A stretch of DNA of 64,000 bases from Acidobacteriaceae bacterium (GCA_019240475.1 JAFAYI010000026.1:186001-250000); one strand, 5' to 3'; shown: positions 18,726 through 30,203, counted from the first letter of the stretch. The notes: generated by a model not told the origin, from the sequence alone. Made by a program: numbers and translations.

Positions 18726-19103
18726 ATGGACATTGAATGGGTGCGCCGCCACTGCCTCTCGTTCCCCCATGCGACCGAGCAGGTGCAATGGGGCAACGAC
18801 TTGGTCTTCAAAGTCGCGGGTAAAATCTTCGCTGTAACACCGCTCGAAGCCGAAGCGGCGTTCGTCTCCTTCAAGTGCACCGCCGAAACCTTTGCCGAGT
18901 TGATCGAAAAGCCCAATATCCGCCCCGCGCCCTACATGGCGCGCAATCAATGGGTGCTGGTCGAGCGCGAAGACGCCCTGCCCCGCGCCGAGCTCAAGGC
19001 GCTGTTGCTGCAGTCCTATGAATTAGTGTTTGCGAAGCTGACGAAAAAGGTGAAGGCGGAATTAGGCGGATCTCACGGCGCCCCCGTCACCCGGAAAAGC
19101 TAA
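18726..19103 (+). CDS. MmcQ/YjbR-family protein
   Basis: A 125-residue protein starting at ATG 18726. It has the family layout: MDIEWVRRHCLSFPHATEQVQWG near the N terminus, FKVAGKIFAV, FKCTAETFAELIE, and a C-terminal helix with LLLQSYELVFAKLTKK. YjbR-like proteins have a CyaY-like fold and are described as DNA-binding, but the physiological role is poorly known. The frame is open further upstream inside the preceding gene, which is a shadow. It lies 11 nt after the oxidoreductase stop and is convergent with the serine hydrolase gene. Confidence 0.82.
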   Translation: MDIEWVRRHCLSFPHATEQVQWGNDLVFKVAGKIFAVTPLEAEAAFVSFKCTAETFAELIEKPNIRPAPYMARNQWVLVEREDALPRAELKALLLQSYELVFAKLTKKVKAELGGSHGAPVTRKS

Positions 19104-19122
19104 ATCCCGCCAACGCCTCTCG

Positions 19123-20907
19123 TCAATATCCCGTCGATGCAAATGGCCAAAGCATAATGCGCCAGTAGAACTCAAAAGGAATGTAGAACGCGAATGCTAA
19201 GGCGCCTGCTGCGGAGATCGCAAGCGCGGATGCAGGCCATCTCTTAGTAAAGATCGCGCGAACCGTCACGGCAACAAGATAAATCCATACGAGCGGCACG
19301 AGAGTTCCGATTGCAAGGGCGCACGCGAGGTACCTCGGCGAGCCGATAATTAGATGCTGAGGATCGGCTGCGAGCGCAGCGGCTAGCCAGCCCACGCTAT
19401 GTGCGAGGATGAGCCCCGCCGTTACTCTCAGGGCTCTTAGGTTTCCACTCTTGCGCTGGATAAAGAGCGCGCAGACACCTAAAGCGATAAACCCGAAATA
19501 CAGAACGATTGCCGCCCGGCCACTCAGGTACCACGCAATGCGCTGGGCCGATTTGTCCATGAACTCAACTCTTCCCGCCGAATTCCTTTCGAAGGCGAGT
19601 TCTTCCGTCCCACCCCCCTGACGGAAATGCAGAGGGGCGTCCGGCGTCCAGCGTTGATTGTCGTACTGGATCGATCCGTCTGGATCACACCGCACCGCTT
19701 CATCCATCGTGATCGCAAACGTCTTCGCGATATCGAAATGCGGGTAACGAACCGGGCGATAGATGCCTGCAACCTCACGGCAACGCTCAACCGCGTGTGG
19801 GTTGCTGGTGTTATGCTCGTCGGCTTGCCGCGCCGCCTTCTCATCGCCGAACCAGGAATGAACGATGTCGGGCGCCAATCCCCACGTCGCCATTTCGCTC
19901 GCGCCCGCGGCCACCGTGACCAAGGCACGGTCGCGATCTGGAAATCCCAACAGAACAGTATGGTATCCGCCGAGGTCGCCGCCGGCGTACCAGTAGCGTT
20001 GTCCCCATTTCACGCCTACGCCGAGGTAATCCTCCACGCGAGAAACGGGAACCCCGCCCGCCGGGACACTAGTTTGAATACACTGCGCGAACCGGACGAG
20101 GTCCTGGAAGCTGGCCGTTAATCCTCCGCCCGGCGTAGCCCGATGGTACAGCAGTTCAGCAGGTCGAATCCTGCCGAAAACGTTGCGCTCTAGGGAAGGG
20201 ACAACGCGCTTGCGCAGTTCTGCCGGCAAAGGTTGCTCGAACGTGCTCTCTCGCATGCCCAACGGCTGAAGCACTTGAGCCCGCATGTATTCTTCGTATG
20301 AGACGTGTGCGACATCCTCGATCAGCGCGCCGAGTATGCCGTATCCGAAATTGCTGTAGAGTCGAACTTGGCCAGGCAAATACACCGAGCGCGGGAGCCA
20401 TCTGCGCATCGCCTCCGCCAGCCCTGGCTGACGGCCCGCGGAATCCAAATAAGCGCTTCCGACGAATGGGTCGTCCAGGCCTGAAGTGTGGTTCAGCAGT
20501 TCCCGCGCGGTGATCGGTTTGCCTCCAAACGCGGGAACCTTAAAGGTTGTTAGATATGCATTGATGTCCGTATCAAGGTCGATCTGCCCGCGAGCCGCCA
20601 ACTGCAGAATCGCAAGCGCGGTTAAAGCTTTCGAGGTCGAAGCGGCGCGCCAAAGCGAATCCGGGCGCATCTTTCCAAAGAACTCAGTACTGGTAATTCG
20701 ACCGTGATCGATTGCCGCAAACGCCGCGCCTGTAACGACGCCGCGCCTGATCAAATCCTCGTAATGATGGCGCGCGATAGATCCGGCGTCATCCGCCGCC
20801 AGGCAGTTCGCGAGCGCCGCCATCAACAACAATGTCTTGATCGGGTACGGCGCCTGTTTACGCCCGGCCCGGTTTGAAGAGTTCATCCCAAAAGGCCCCA
20901 CAACCAT
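19123..20907 (-). CDS. Serine beta-lactamase-like hydrolase with C-terminal membrane segments
   Basis: A 594-residue exported enzyme. A hydrophobic leader (KTLLLMAALANCLA, about 24-37) is followed by a class C beta-lactamase/D-aminopeptidase fold. The nucleophile is in S90-T-S-K93, the second motif is Y184-S185-N186, and the third region is GGDLGGYHTVLLG. After about residue 460 come several hydrophobic segments, typical of membrane-bound members of this superfamily. The substrate is unknown; peptidoglycan peptides or small esters are possible. ATG 20907 overlaps the upstream gene by 50 nt; an in-frame ATG at 20886 would overlap by 29 nt. It is the last gene of a PadR-led unit. Confidence 0.85.
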   Translation of the reverse strand: MVVGPFGMNSSNRAGRKQAPYPIKTLLLMAALANCLAADDAGSIARHHYEDLIRRGVVTGAAFAAIDHGRITSTEFFGKMRPDSLWRAASTSKALTALAILQLAARGQIDLDTDINAYLTTFKVPAFGGKPITARELLNHTSGLDDPFVGSAYLDSAGRQPGLAEAMRRWLPRSVYLPGQVRLYSNFGYGILGALIEDVAHVSYEEYMRAQVLQPLGMRESTFEQPLPAELRKRVVPSLERNVFGRIRPAELLYHRATPGGGLTASFQDLVRFAQCIQTSVPAGGVPVSRVEDYLGVGVKWGQRYWYAGGDLGGYHTVLLGFPDRDRALVTVAAGASEMATWGLAPDIVHSWFGDEKAARQADEHNTSNPHAVERCREVAGIYRPVRYPHFDIAKTFAITMDEAVRCDPDGSIQYDNQRWTPDAPLHFRQGGGTEELAFERNSAGRVEFMDKSAQRIAWYLSGRAAIVLYFGFIALGVCALFIQRKSGNLRALRVTAGLILAHSVGWLAAALAADPQHLIIGSPRYLACALAIGTLVPLVWIYLVAVTVRAIFTKRWPASALAISAAGALAFAFYIPFEFYWRIMLWPFASTGY

Positions 20908-21655
20908 GCCAGGCGCTGTGCCAGTAATCTCTCGTCAGAGTCCCGTGGCCATGAATGCAGATGCTGGATCGCGTGGCTGCATGAATGAGCAAGCTGCCAG
21001 ACCGGCCGCTTTCGTCTGGCAGTCGAAGCGGGCATGCGCAGCGTCGGCAACGCCCCGTTCGGTTAACAGACCACACCCGAAGCAACAAGCAGCATCCAAG
21101 AAGATACACAATAATATCGGCGCAGAAAACCACGACGCTGCAGCCCTGCGTCGGCCATGGCGGAAGCCGCCAAATGGCAATAAGGGCCATCCACCCGGCG
21201 TTGCCTAGAAGCGCGGCCCCGAGCAGAGTCGTGACGGAGTAAAGGTGATAGCGCCAATGATTTAGTTTCCGAGACCATCGAGCAACCTCGATTGGAATCA
21301 GGCAACATAAAGCCGCGGCCCAAATCGTCCAGGAAACAACCATGGCCACGTCCGGCACAAAGAGAAGCTGTAGAAAAAGGCTGCAAATTCCGAGCACAAT
21401 CGGTGTCAGCCACCCTGGCCCTGTGCGTTGTTCGGAGAGCCCGATGAGGAGATCGCGCGGCGTTGCGCTGAGTTCTCTATACGCTTGTTGTCGACTTTTC
21501 CTTGTGGAGCCAAGTCTGCGATTTGCGAGATCTCGTGCAGCTTTCCGGTCGCATCCGAGCGCTAGGAACTCTTGTTCCAGAAGTTCGGCGTGGAAGCGTA
21601 ACTCTTCCAGAACGCGGCGCCTCGGTCCGGTCCACTCGATCAAATGCTTGATCAC
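20858..21655 (-). CDS. Membrane protein with permease-prefix-like N terminus and Cys-rich C-terminal motif
   Basis: A 265-residue protein. Residues 1-65 (RRRVLEELRFHAELLEQ...GCDRKAARDLANRRLGS) resemble the cytoplasmic permease-prefix helices found before acidobacterial FtsX-like permeases and in PadR-linked proteins. About four or five hydrophobic segments follow (roughly 83-200). The end has CRRCACPLRLP and ICIHGHGTL, which could hold a metal or form a redox site; no function is known. The start ATG overlaps the PadR stop by 4 nt, and the end overlaps the hydrolase start, so the three genes are translationally coupled. No permease domain is attached. Confidence 0.7.
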   Translation of the reverse strand: MIKHLIEWTGPRRRVLEELRFHAELLEQEFLALGCDRKAARDLANRRLGSTRKSRQQAYRELSATPRDLLIGLSEQRTGPGWLTPIVLGICSLFLQLLFVPDVAMVVSWTIWAAALCCLIPIEVARWSRKLNHWRYHLYSVTTLLGAALLGNAGWMALIAIWRLPPWPTQGCSVVVFCADIIVYLLGCCLLLRVWSVNRTGRCRRCACPLRLPDESGRSGSLLIHAATRSSICIHGHGTLTRDYWHSAWHGCGAFWDELFKPGRA

Positions 21656-21999
21656 TTGTCACCTTCGGTCCCGGCAATTACCGTCGTGACGGCCTTGACG
21701 AAGCTGTCCCACTTCGTCTGCTCTCTTCGCAAATGCGCGCGTCCCGCGGGTGTGATGCTGTAATATCGCGCCTTTCTGTTATTTTCAGACTGCCCGATTT
21801 CTGAATTGATCCAACCCTGGCGCTCCATACGGTACAGGCACGGGTAAAGAGTGCCCTCCTCGGCTTGCAACGCGGAAGCAGACAACTCGGCGAGCTTTCG
21901 CGCGATCGAATAGCCGTGAAGTTTTTCCCTGGCAAGAATTCGCAGGACAAGAAAGTCCATCGTGCCTTGAAGTACGTCTACCTGCCCGCGCCGTTTCAT
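21652..21999 (-). CDS. PadR-family transcriptional regulator
   Basis: From ATG 21999 this is a 115-residue winged-helix regulator. The family signature is clear: VDVLQGTMDFLVLRIL, LHGYSIARKL, LQAEEGTLYPCLYRMERQGWI and RKARYYSITPAGRAHL. The open frame extends upstream to 22098 but those residues are unrelated to PadR proteins. Class 2-type short PadR proteins in Acidobacteria usually control a downstream membrane protein operon, which matches the two overlapping genes here. A short inverted repeat sits over the translation start and could be an autoregulatory operator. It is divergent from the GNAT gene. Confidence 0.9.
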   Translation of the reverse strand: MKRRGQVDVLQGTMDFLVLRILAREKLHGYSIARKLAELSASALQAEEGTLYPCLYRMERQGWINSEIGQSENNRKARYYSITPAGRAHLRREQTKWDSFVKAVTTVIAGTEGDK

Positions 22000-22007
22000 T
22001 AGGATGC

Positions 22008-22022
22008 CTAAGTGAAGCTTAG
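22008..22022. promoter_or_regulatory. Candidate PadR operator: CTAAG-N5-CTTAG inverted repeat
   Basis: A perfect 5-bp inverted repeat with 5-nt spacer lies 8-22 nt upstream of the padR start, between padR and the divergent GNAT gene. Its position fits autorepression. The repeat is short and could occur by chance. Confidence 0.3.
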
Positions 22023-22097
22023 CGCCGCTTTCCTTAGAATGTCGAGGGGGCGCTTTGTTTCGGGATCTCGCCCCGCTGGCTAGAATAGGCATCGACA

Positions 22098-22619
22098 ATG
22101 CTGGCTGACGTACGAATTTCCTCCGCCTCGTATGAAGATCTGCCTGAAGTCGCCCGCATTCACGTCGCCGCCTGGAAGCAGGCCTATGTTGGTCAGGTGC
22201 CGCAAGCTCATCTGGATCGGTTGGATGTTGCGCAACGGCTACAGCGATGGCAGGAACAGTTCCCGGATGGTATCGTCTCCGGGTTGCTTCTCGCGAAAGT
22301 CAAAGAGAAACCAGCGGGATTCGTCTGCTTCGGCCGGGCTCGCGACGGCGATCGGCCGCATTGGGCAGAGATCTACGCGATTTATGTGCTCGAATCCTAT
22401 TGGGGCGGTGGGCTCGGCTGGCAGCTATTCAAGTATTGCTGTGCCGAGCTTCAGCACAGTGGCTTTACGCGAGCATGCCTTTGGGCTCTCGATACGAATC
22501 GTCGGGCAATTGCAGCCTACAAGCGATGGGGCGGATCGGTTGAACAGGATCGTCTCAAGGACCACGAGATCGGTGGCCAGCCGGTCAAAGAAGTATCTGT
22601 TTCTTTTCTCCTGGATTAA
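22098..22619 (+). CDS. GNAT-family N-acetyltransferase
   Basis: A 173-residue acetyl-CoA-dependent acyltransferase. The N-terminal VRISSASYEDLPEVARIHVAAWKQAYVGQVP is typical of the RimI-like group, the acetyl-CoA pyrophosphate-binding region is ESYWGGGLGWQLFKYC, and the C-terminal strand/helix ACLWALDTNRRAIAAYKRWGG is well conserved. The acceptor substrate is unknown. A TAGAAT lies 11 nt upstream of the ATG. It is divergent from padR, and its stop overlaps the convergent downstream gene by 4 nt (TTAA shared). Confidence 0.87.
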   Translation: MLADVRISSASYEDLPEVARIHVAAWKQAYVGQVPQAHLDRLDVAQRLQRWQEQFPDGIVSGLLLAKVKEKPAGFVCFGRARDGDRPHWAEIYAIYVLESYWGGGLGWQLFKYCCAELQHSGFTRACLWALDTNRRAIAAYKRWGGSVEQDRLKDHEIGGQPVKEVSVSFLLD

Positions 22620-24115
22620 TGCTCATTGCGCAGTGAGGTTAACGCGATGCCGATAAGCTGCCTGGTTGTCAAAATCGGCAATGACGGTCGCAGCGTTCGG
22701 CCAACTTGGACGTCCAGCAAGGTTCCGTGCTGCATCAGGATAGCCTCGAAAATCGAGCTGTGTCCCAGGTAGCCGCGATCCTTGGGAAGGAATGCAGCCT
22801 CAAAAGCTTCTACGCGATAGCGATCCTCAGGCAGGTGCATGTCGGTGCGATTCGCGAAAGTCATGTAGTAGCAAGCCGCTTCGGCATAACCATGGCCCGA
22901 AGCGAGTACCCGAACGGCGGGCCGTCCGTCAGGCGAGCCGGCGCAGACCCTCCCGAAATCCAACACTCCTCCCGGACCCGTATAAGCTCTCTGAATCCTC
23001 ACCCCGCCATCAGGCAAGTTCCGCAATTGGACTACAAGAGGCTGCCGCGCGGCGTTTGGAACACGGTAATCGGCCTTGGCCGCTTGCGGACGTATGTTGC
23101 GGGACGCGCCCAGTCCTGGTTCAACGTAAAAGTACAAACTGTACTCGCCGGGAAGCAGTCCGTCACATCGGAATCTGCCTTCGTTTGCCTCGATGGTGCA
23201 CGGCTCCCACGCGAGCCAGCTAGACGACGTTAGCGAACGGTCTGAACGGACCACACGAAGATCCTGCGAGTAAATGGCCTGCGGCCACGGCTTCGGCGCC
23301 GAATGATCGCTGAAGATGATCTTTCCTCTCAGGTTGTAAGTTGGTCTCCGCTGAAGATGGAAATCGATGCCGCCTTTCCTGTCTCCCGGCAATAGAAGGA
23401 TCTCTCGCGCACTGGCGACCGCCGCCGCATCGGGGTATAGCATCGGTACCCAGCCCAGATGGCCGGCTGTCACCCGCGCTGCCGGCGTTTCGCATCGGGC
23501 CAAGATGAAATATCTGTCGGCCCCGAGCCGGTCGAAAGTGAACAGCCCCTGCGCATCCGTATTCACCCAATCGATGTCCAGGAACTTCTGTGGATCGTCC
23601 GCCGCTGCCAAGTCGCTTGCCAAGGTTCCATACCAGCCTTGGTTGTGCAGGTTGGCCCGAGGGTCCAGCCGCGTGTCGCGTGTCAGGGCCGAAACATGGC
23701 AGCCGGATATTGGCCGCCCGTCGCTTCCATAGACGTGCCCCGACAGCTCGGTCGCGGGAATCGCGGGGATCACCACATCGGATACTCGCTCGGCCTTGCG
23801 ATACATCACGACGGTTTCGCCGAACGTCGTTTGCAGCAGCGTGCCGTAACGGGGTGGTCCCGCGAACAGAAAACAAATATCTGGCCGAGCCGGCGGCCGG
23901 AAGACGAATCGCCCACGTGCATCGGTGCGGGCCACTGTCACGGAGAAATTGAGTCGGTCCACTCGGACATCGGTAAACGGGGCTGGCCGGCCTGTATTCC
24001 AGTCGATAACTACGCCGGAGATGGTCGCCGGAAGCGAACCGGTGTAAAAGCTCAAACCCCAGCACGCCGCCAGGCAGATAACCAGGATGAGCAGCAGTTG
24101 CACCAATGTGCGCAA
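22616..24115 (-). CDS. Membrane-anchored carboxypeptidase-regulatory-like protein
   Basis: A 499-residue protein with an N-terminal membrane anchor or uncleaved signal (about 4-22). Two or more carboxypeptidase-regulatory-like beta-sandwich units follow: ISGVVIDWNTGRPAPFTDVRV...TDARGRFVF near 33-75 and LSGHVYGSDGRPISGCHVSA...TDAQGLFTFDRLG near 128-200. A third is suggested around 250-320 (LRGKIIF...GRFRCDGLLPGEYSLYF). Such proteins are abundant and exported in Acidobacteria, where they are thought to bind or scaffold surface material; no enzymatic site is seen. Its role here is unknown. Confidence 0.75.
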   Translation of the reverse strand: MRTLVQLLLILVICLAACWGLSFYTGSLPATISGVVIDWNTGRPAPFTDVRVDRLNFSVTVARTDARGRFVFRPPARPDICFLFAGPPRYGTLLQTTFGETVVMYRKAERVSDVVIPAIPATELSGHVYGSDGRPISGCHVSALTRDTRLDPRANLHNQGWYGTLASDLAAADDPQKFLDIDWVNTDAQGLFTFDRLGADRYFILARCETPAARVTAGHLGWVPMLYPDAAAVASAREILLLPGDRKGGIDFHLQRRPTYNLRGKIIFSDHSAPKPWPQAIYSQDLRVVRSDRSLTSSSWLAWEPCTIEANEGRFRCDGLLPGEYSLYFYVEPGLGASRNIRPQAAKADYRVPNAARQPLVVQLRNLPDGGVRIQRAYTGPGGVLDFGRVCAGSPDGRPAVRVLASGHGYAEAACYYMTFANRTDMHLPEDRYRVEAFEAAFLPKDRGYLGHSSIFEAILMQHGTLLDVQVGRTLRPSLPILTTRQLIGIALTSLRNEH

Positions 24116-24201
24116 TCTCTAAGGACTCCGTTAATGCGAAAGAAGTTCCTTCGCCACGCTAGGGTCCCGCCCTGGAAGACCCACTTGGCTTGCCACATGG
24201 C

Positions 24202-24675
24202 TCACCTCCGTAACTTGCCGGCGAGCCAGTAATCGACACTGAAGTTTCCCGGACCCGAGCAGATCAACCAGATAAAGAAGAGCGCGTACAGCACTTCCGG
24301 AAGGTAAAGAAAATCGTCCAGCCAATTAAGAGGCGAGAGCCCTTTCGGCATCGCGGAAAGGTTGGTGGTCACGATGGCCACAAGCATGTCGATTAATAAG
24401 ACCGCGCAGGCCACGCTCGACCAGAGCCCCACCGCCAGCATGCATCCGCCAATCAGTTCGGCGCCGGACACGAAGTAAGTCATCGCGTGCGGAAACGGAA
24501 CTTTGGCGTCAACCAGCGTCTTGTACATAGTCTCGGTCTTGTCGGCGACAAACAGTTTGTTTGCCCCGGATATCGCGAAGAACAGCCCGAGGGCGACACG
24601 GACCAGCAGGATCGCGTACTGTTCCAAATCGCTGCTGCCCAGCGGCGTAAACTCGATCCACCGTCTCCAATCCAT
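24202..24675 (-). CDS. DoxX-family membrane protein
   Basis: A 157-residue protein with four hydrophobic helices. The DoxX features LLVRVALGLFFAISGANKLF, the AELIGGCMLAVGLW segment and the C-terminal LPEVLYALFFIWLICSGPGNFSVDYWL are present. DoxX-like proteins are inner-membrane proteins of uncertain, often redox-linked, role. AAGGGA is 7 nt before the ATG. It follows the NTF2-like gene by 27 nt on the same strand and likely shares its transcript. Confidence 0.85.
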   Translation of the reverse strand: MDWRRWIEFTPLGSSDLEQYAILLVRVALGLFFAISGANKLFVADKTETMYKTLVDAKVPFPHAMTYFVSGAELIGGCMLAVGLWSSVACAVLLIDMLVAIVTTNLSAMPKGLSPLNWLDDFLYLPEVLYALFFIWLICSGPGNFSVDYWLAGKLRR

Positions 24676-24702
24676 CTGGGTGTCCCTTCATCGCGTCCCG
24701 AA

Positions 24703-25122
24703 TTACGTGTCCATGTGTTCGACCCATTGAGCCCTCCATTCCGGAGCGGCGAATGGATCTGCGAAGTACTGTGTTTCCCGAGCCACCTGGTCGCCCTTGA
24801 ACTCCATAATGCTCACCGTATACGAGGGCTTCCCGTCATAAGTAAGGATGAATTCGGTAATCCAAAGATCGCCGCCCCCGATGATTCGCCCGACGGCAAA
24901 CCGCTTATTGCTCGGCTGACTGGCGCGTTGGTTCTGTATGTTGCGTCGGCCGCGGGTTCGCTCGCCGGATTGCGGGTATTCGAGCACCGCGTCCTCGCGA
25001 TAGATGCGATGTTCGGTTTCGAAGTCGTTGGCGTCGGACGCCGCCCAGTGCTCATCCAGCGCCGCCCGAATCTCTCGATCCCGAGCCGCGGAATACTGCT
25101 CTTGGTTTGATTGATCGTTCAT
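24703..25122 (-). CDS. NTF2/SnoaL-like protein
   Basis: A 139-residue protein of the NTF2-like superfamily. It shows ALDEHWAASDANDFETEHRIYREDAVLEYPQSGERTRGRRNI, then ILTYDGKPSYTVSIMEFKGDQVARETQYFADPF, which follows the cone-shaped NTF2 fold of SnoaL-like ketosteroid isomerase relatives. No specific catalytic assignment is possible. AAGG is 6 nt before the ATG. It sits between a 76-residue hypothetical gene and doxX in a minus-strand run. Confidence 0.82.
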   Translation of the reverse strand: MNDQSNQEQYSAARDREIRAALDEHWAASDANDFETEHRIYREDAVLEYPQSGERTRGRRNIQNQRASQPSNKRFAVGRIIGGGDLWITEFILTYDGKPSYTVSIMEFKGDQVARETQYFADPFAAPEWRAQWVEHMDT

Positions 25123-25131
25123 CTTGAACCT

Positions 25132-25362
25132 TCACTGAACAGAAGCTGAATGGTTTGCAAACCGCCGGCTCAAAGGATTGCGGAACTGATTCAACCGGGA
25201 TACGGCAATTCGCCACGCCTCCCGCCATTCCGCGTAATCGCTGGCGTCCTCGGAAACGACCCGCCCCACCCAAATGCAAGCCGCGCCCTCTATGCCCCTG
25301 ACAGCGCCGGAGACCAGATCCCCCGCAAGCTGCTCGAGATCTCTCGTTGCAGTCTCCCGCAT
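25132..25362 (-). CDS. Small hypothetical protein, 76 residues
   Basis: The ATG at 25362 is the only start in this frame after an upstream stop. The stop lies 9 nt before the NTF2-like start, overlapping its ribosome site, which is normal operon spacing. The composition is balanced and acidic/aromatic in a protein-like way (EDASDYAEWREAWRIAVSRL), and codon third positions are GC-rich, unlike a random shadow. No ribosome site is visible before it and no family is recognised. Confidence 0.4.
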   Translation of the reverse strand: MRETATRDLEQLAGDLVSGAVRGIEGAACIWVGRVVSEDASDYAEWREAWRIAVSRLNQFRNPLSRRFANHSASVQ

Positions 25363-25645
25363 CTGCGAGCCATGGCGGTCCGGAGTGGTTTCTAGCGCTC
25401 ATGCGTTTGGCAATTTCGAAACCTTTTCGGCTGCCTTCGTAATCTCCCTCACCTCGTCGCGGATCAGCGGATGAACGTCATACCGTTCATCATGGGCTCG
25501 ACAGGCGGCTCCTCAAGCAAGCGCCATTACCAAGAAGCATACCCTTTTTTCTCCACACCCCCAACTTTTCTGCCCTGGCCCTTCAACCACTTACAGCCAA
25601 CGTCCCTCCTAACTTCAGGGCGCCGCCCCGCAAACTAACTCGCGT
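25363..25645. other. Intergenic region, pyrimidine-rich on the plus strand
   Basis: No gene, RNA or hairpin is convincing here. The last 150 bases are rich in C and T on the plus strand and continue into the pyrimidine-biased downstream gene. Confidence 0.5.
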
Positions 25646-26332
25646 ATGGCTACCCCTGCGCAAGTCGCCGCCAACCAGACGAATTCTCAACGCTCCACCG
25701 GCCCGAAGTCGCCGGACGGCAAGGCTCGTTCGAGCCGCAACTCCTTCAAGCACGGCCTCTACTCCAAACAGCTCGTGCTCCCCAATGAAGACCCCGCGGA
25801 GCTGGACCGCCTCCGCGCCTCTCTCCGGGCGGAGCACTCCCCAATCAACACCTCCGAAGACATCCTGGTCAACGAACTCGCCGAAAACTTCTGGCGCCTT
25901 CGCCGCATGCGTGAGTTCGAAACCCGCGCCATGCTCCCCGAAAATATCTTCCACTGGCACGAGTCCGGCCTCCTCGCCGTCGTCCAGCGCACTATGGCCT
26001 CTGCCGAGCGCGGTCTTCACAGATCCCTCGCCGCTCTCCGCCGCGCTCAGAAGGACCGTGGCTTCGTTCCTCAAATTTCAGAATTGCCCGACGAAAGCGA
26101 CTCCACTCCCGAGCAACAAGCCGCTCCGTCCGCTCCGGCGCCTGCCATTCCGCTCAACAAGATGATCCTGTTTTCCGCGGACACTCCGCCTCCTAATGGC
26201 TTTGTTCCCGAAGAACTGCGTCCCTTCGTCAATGAATCGGGCATCCTGACCCGCGAAGGCATGCGAAACCTATCCGCTCACATCGAAGAGCAAATCAAGG
26301 CTCTCCAAAAGGACCGTCCGGACGCCGCCTGA
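25646..26332 (+). CDS. STGP...GK...HGL family protein of unknown function
   Basis: A 228-residue hydrophilic protein. Its N terminus (MATPAQVAANQTNSQRSTGP, then GKARSSRNSFKHGL) is a recurrent signature in Acidobacteria and Planctomycetes proteins of unknown function. The middle (about 65-135) is a charged helical stretch with EDILVNELAENFWRLRRMREFE, and the end has a Pro-rich linker and a short helix. It has no signal peptide or membrane segment. The codons end in C far more often than in neighbouring genes, which favour G. This and the lack of operon partners suggest it may have been acquired or moved separately. Confidence 0.75.
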   Translation: MATPAQVAANQTNSQRSTGPKSPDGKARSSRNSFKHGLYSKQLVLPNEDPAELDRLRASLRAEHSPINTSEDILVNELAENFWRLRRMREFETRAMLPENIFHWHESGLLAVVQRTMASAERGLHRSLAALRRAQKDRGFVPQISELPDESDSTPEQQAAPSAPAPAIPLNKMILFSADTPPPNGFVPEELRPFVNESGILTREGMRNLSAHIEEQIKALQKDRPDAA

Positions 26333-26433
26333 GGTACGCTATCGACGTTTTTTCGCGGCCGATCTTTAAGTAACTCCGCTTTCGGCGCCCAAAGTGTGAA
26401 GGCGCCCGGCGCGATTTGCACGCGCCCTCTAGC

Positions 26434-29226
<2,793 letters not shown>

Positions 29227-29234
<8 letters not shown>

Positions 29235-30138
29235 GCGCCTGGGCTGCCTCCTCGTGTACGTGATCGGCCATATAGGAACTGCGGACGAATGGCCCGCTGA
29301 ACACCATGCTGAAGCCGATCGAAAGGCCGTACTCGCGGTAAGCGTCAAACTGCGCGGGACTCACGTACTCGGCGACGGGAAGATTGCGGCGGGTGGGCTG
29401 CAGATATTGGCCGATGGTCGCGATATCGGCGCCGGAGGCGTGTACATCGCGCAGCAGTTCGTGCACTTCGTCCACCGATTCGCCGAGCCCGGCCATGAAG
29501 CCGGACTTCACCAGTGCTTCAGGGCGCTGCCGTTTCGCGAAGGCGAGAACGCGCAGCGATTGCTCGTAATCGGCTTGGGGCCGCGCGCGGCGATACAGCC
29601 GGCTGACGGTTTCCATGTTGTGGTTGAAAACATCGGGGCCGGCGTCGAGCACGCGCGCGACGGCGTCCAGATCGCCGCAAAAATCGGGCGTGAGCACTTC
29701 AACCCGCGCCTTGGGAAGTGCTTCGCGAACGCGGCGAACGGTCTCGCCAAAATGATGGGAGCCGCCATCGGGCAGGTCGTCGCGATTGACAGAGGTGATG
29801 ACAACATAGCGAAGATTCATGCGCGCCGCCATTTCGGCCACATGCGCGGGCTCGGAAGGATCGAGAGTGAACTCCTTCTTTGCGGGCGAGCCTTTCGGCA
29901 CCGAGCAGAAGCCGCACCCGCGCGTGCAGAGATTGCCGAGAATCATGAACGTGGCGGCGCCGCGATGGAAGCATTCGTGGAGGTTGGGGCATCGGGCCGA
30001 CTCGCAGACCGTGTGGAGCCGTCGCCTGCGAAGCTCGGTTTTCAAGTGATGGACGGACTCGAAATGGGTTTGGCTTTTTCTAAGCCAGGAGGGCAAGCGC
30101 GGCTGCGCGGGCGCGGTGATTTGGACGAGCGAAGCCAC
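29227..30138 (-). CDS. lipA: Lipoyl synthase
   Basis: The 303-residue radical-SAM enzyme inserts two sulfurs into octanoyl-protein to make lipoyl groups. The auxiliary cluster cysteines are C45, C50 and C56 (VCESARCPNLHEC) and the radical-SAM cysteines are C71, C75 and C78 (CTRGCGFC). The GGSHHFGETV, DVFNHNMETV and GLGESVDEV segments are conserved. A C-terminal SxxxR (FVRSSYMAD region) is near the end as expected. The start is GTG 30138. It is divergent from lhr, with 65 nt between them, and overlaps lnt. Confidence 0.93.
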
Positions 30139-30203
30139 GAAGCTTCATTCTGGCATGGCTCGCCCAAACGCGCGGGCGCGATCTGGGGCATGCTAGTTAA
30201 GAG

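Noticed and set aside
26350..26410. Repeated GGCGCC with loop, candidate terminator after the STGP-family gene
   Set aside because: The hexamer is self-complementary and frequent in GC-rich DNA, with no T-run after it.
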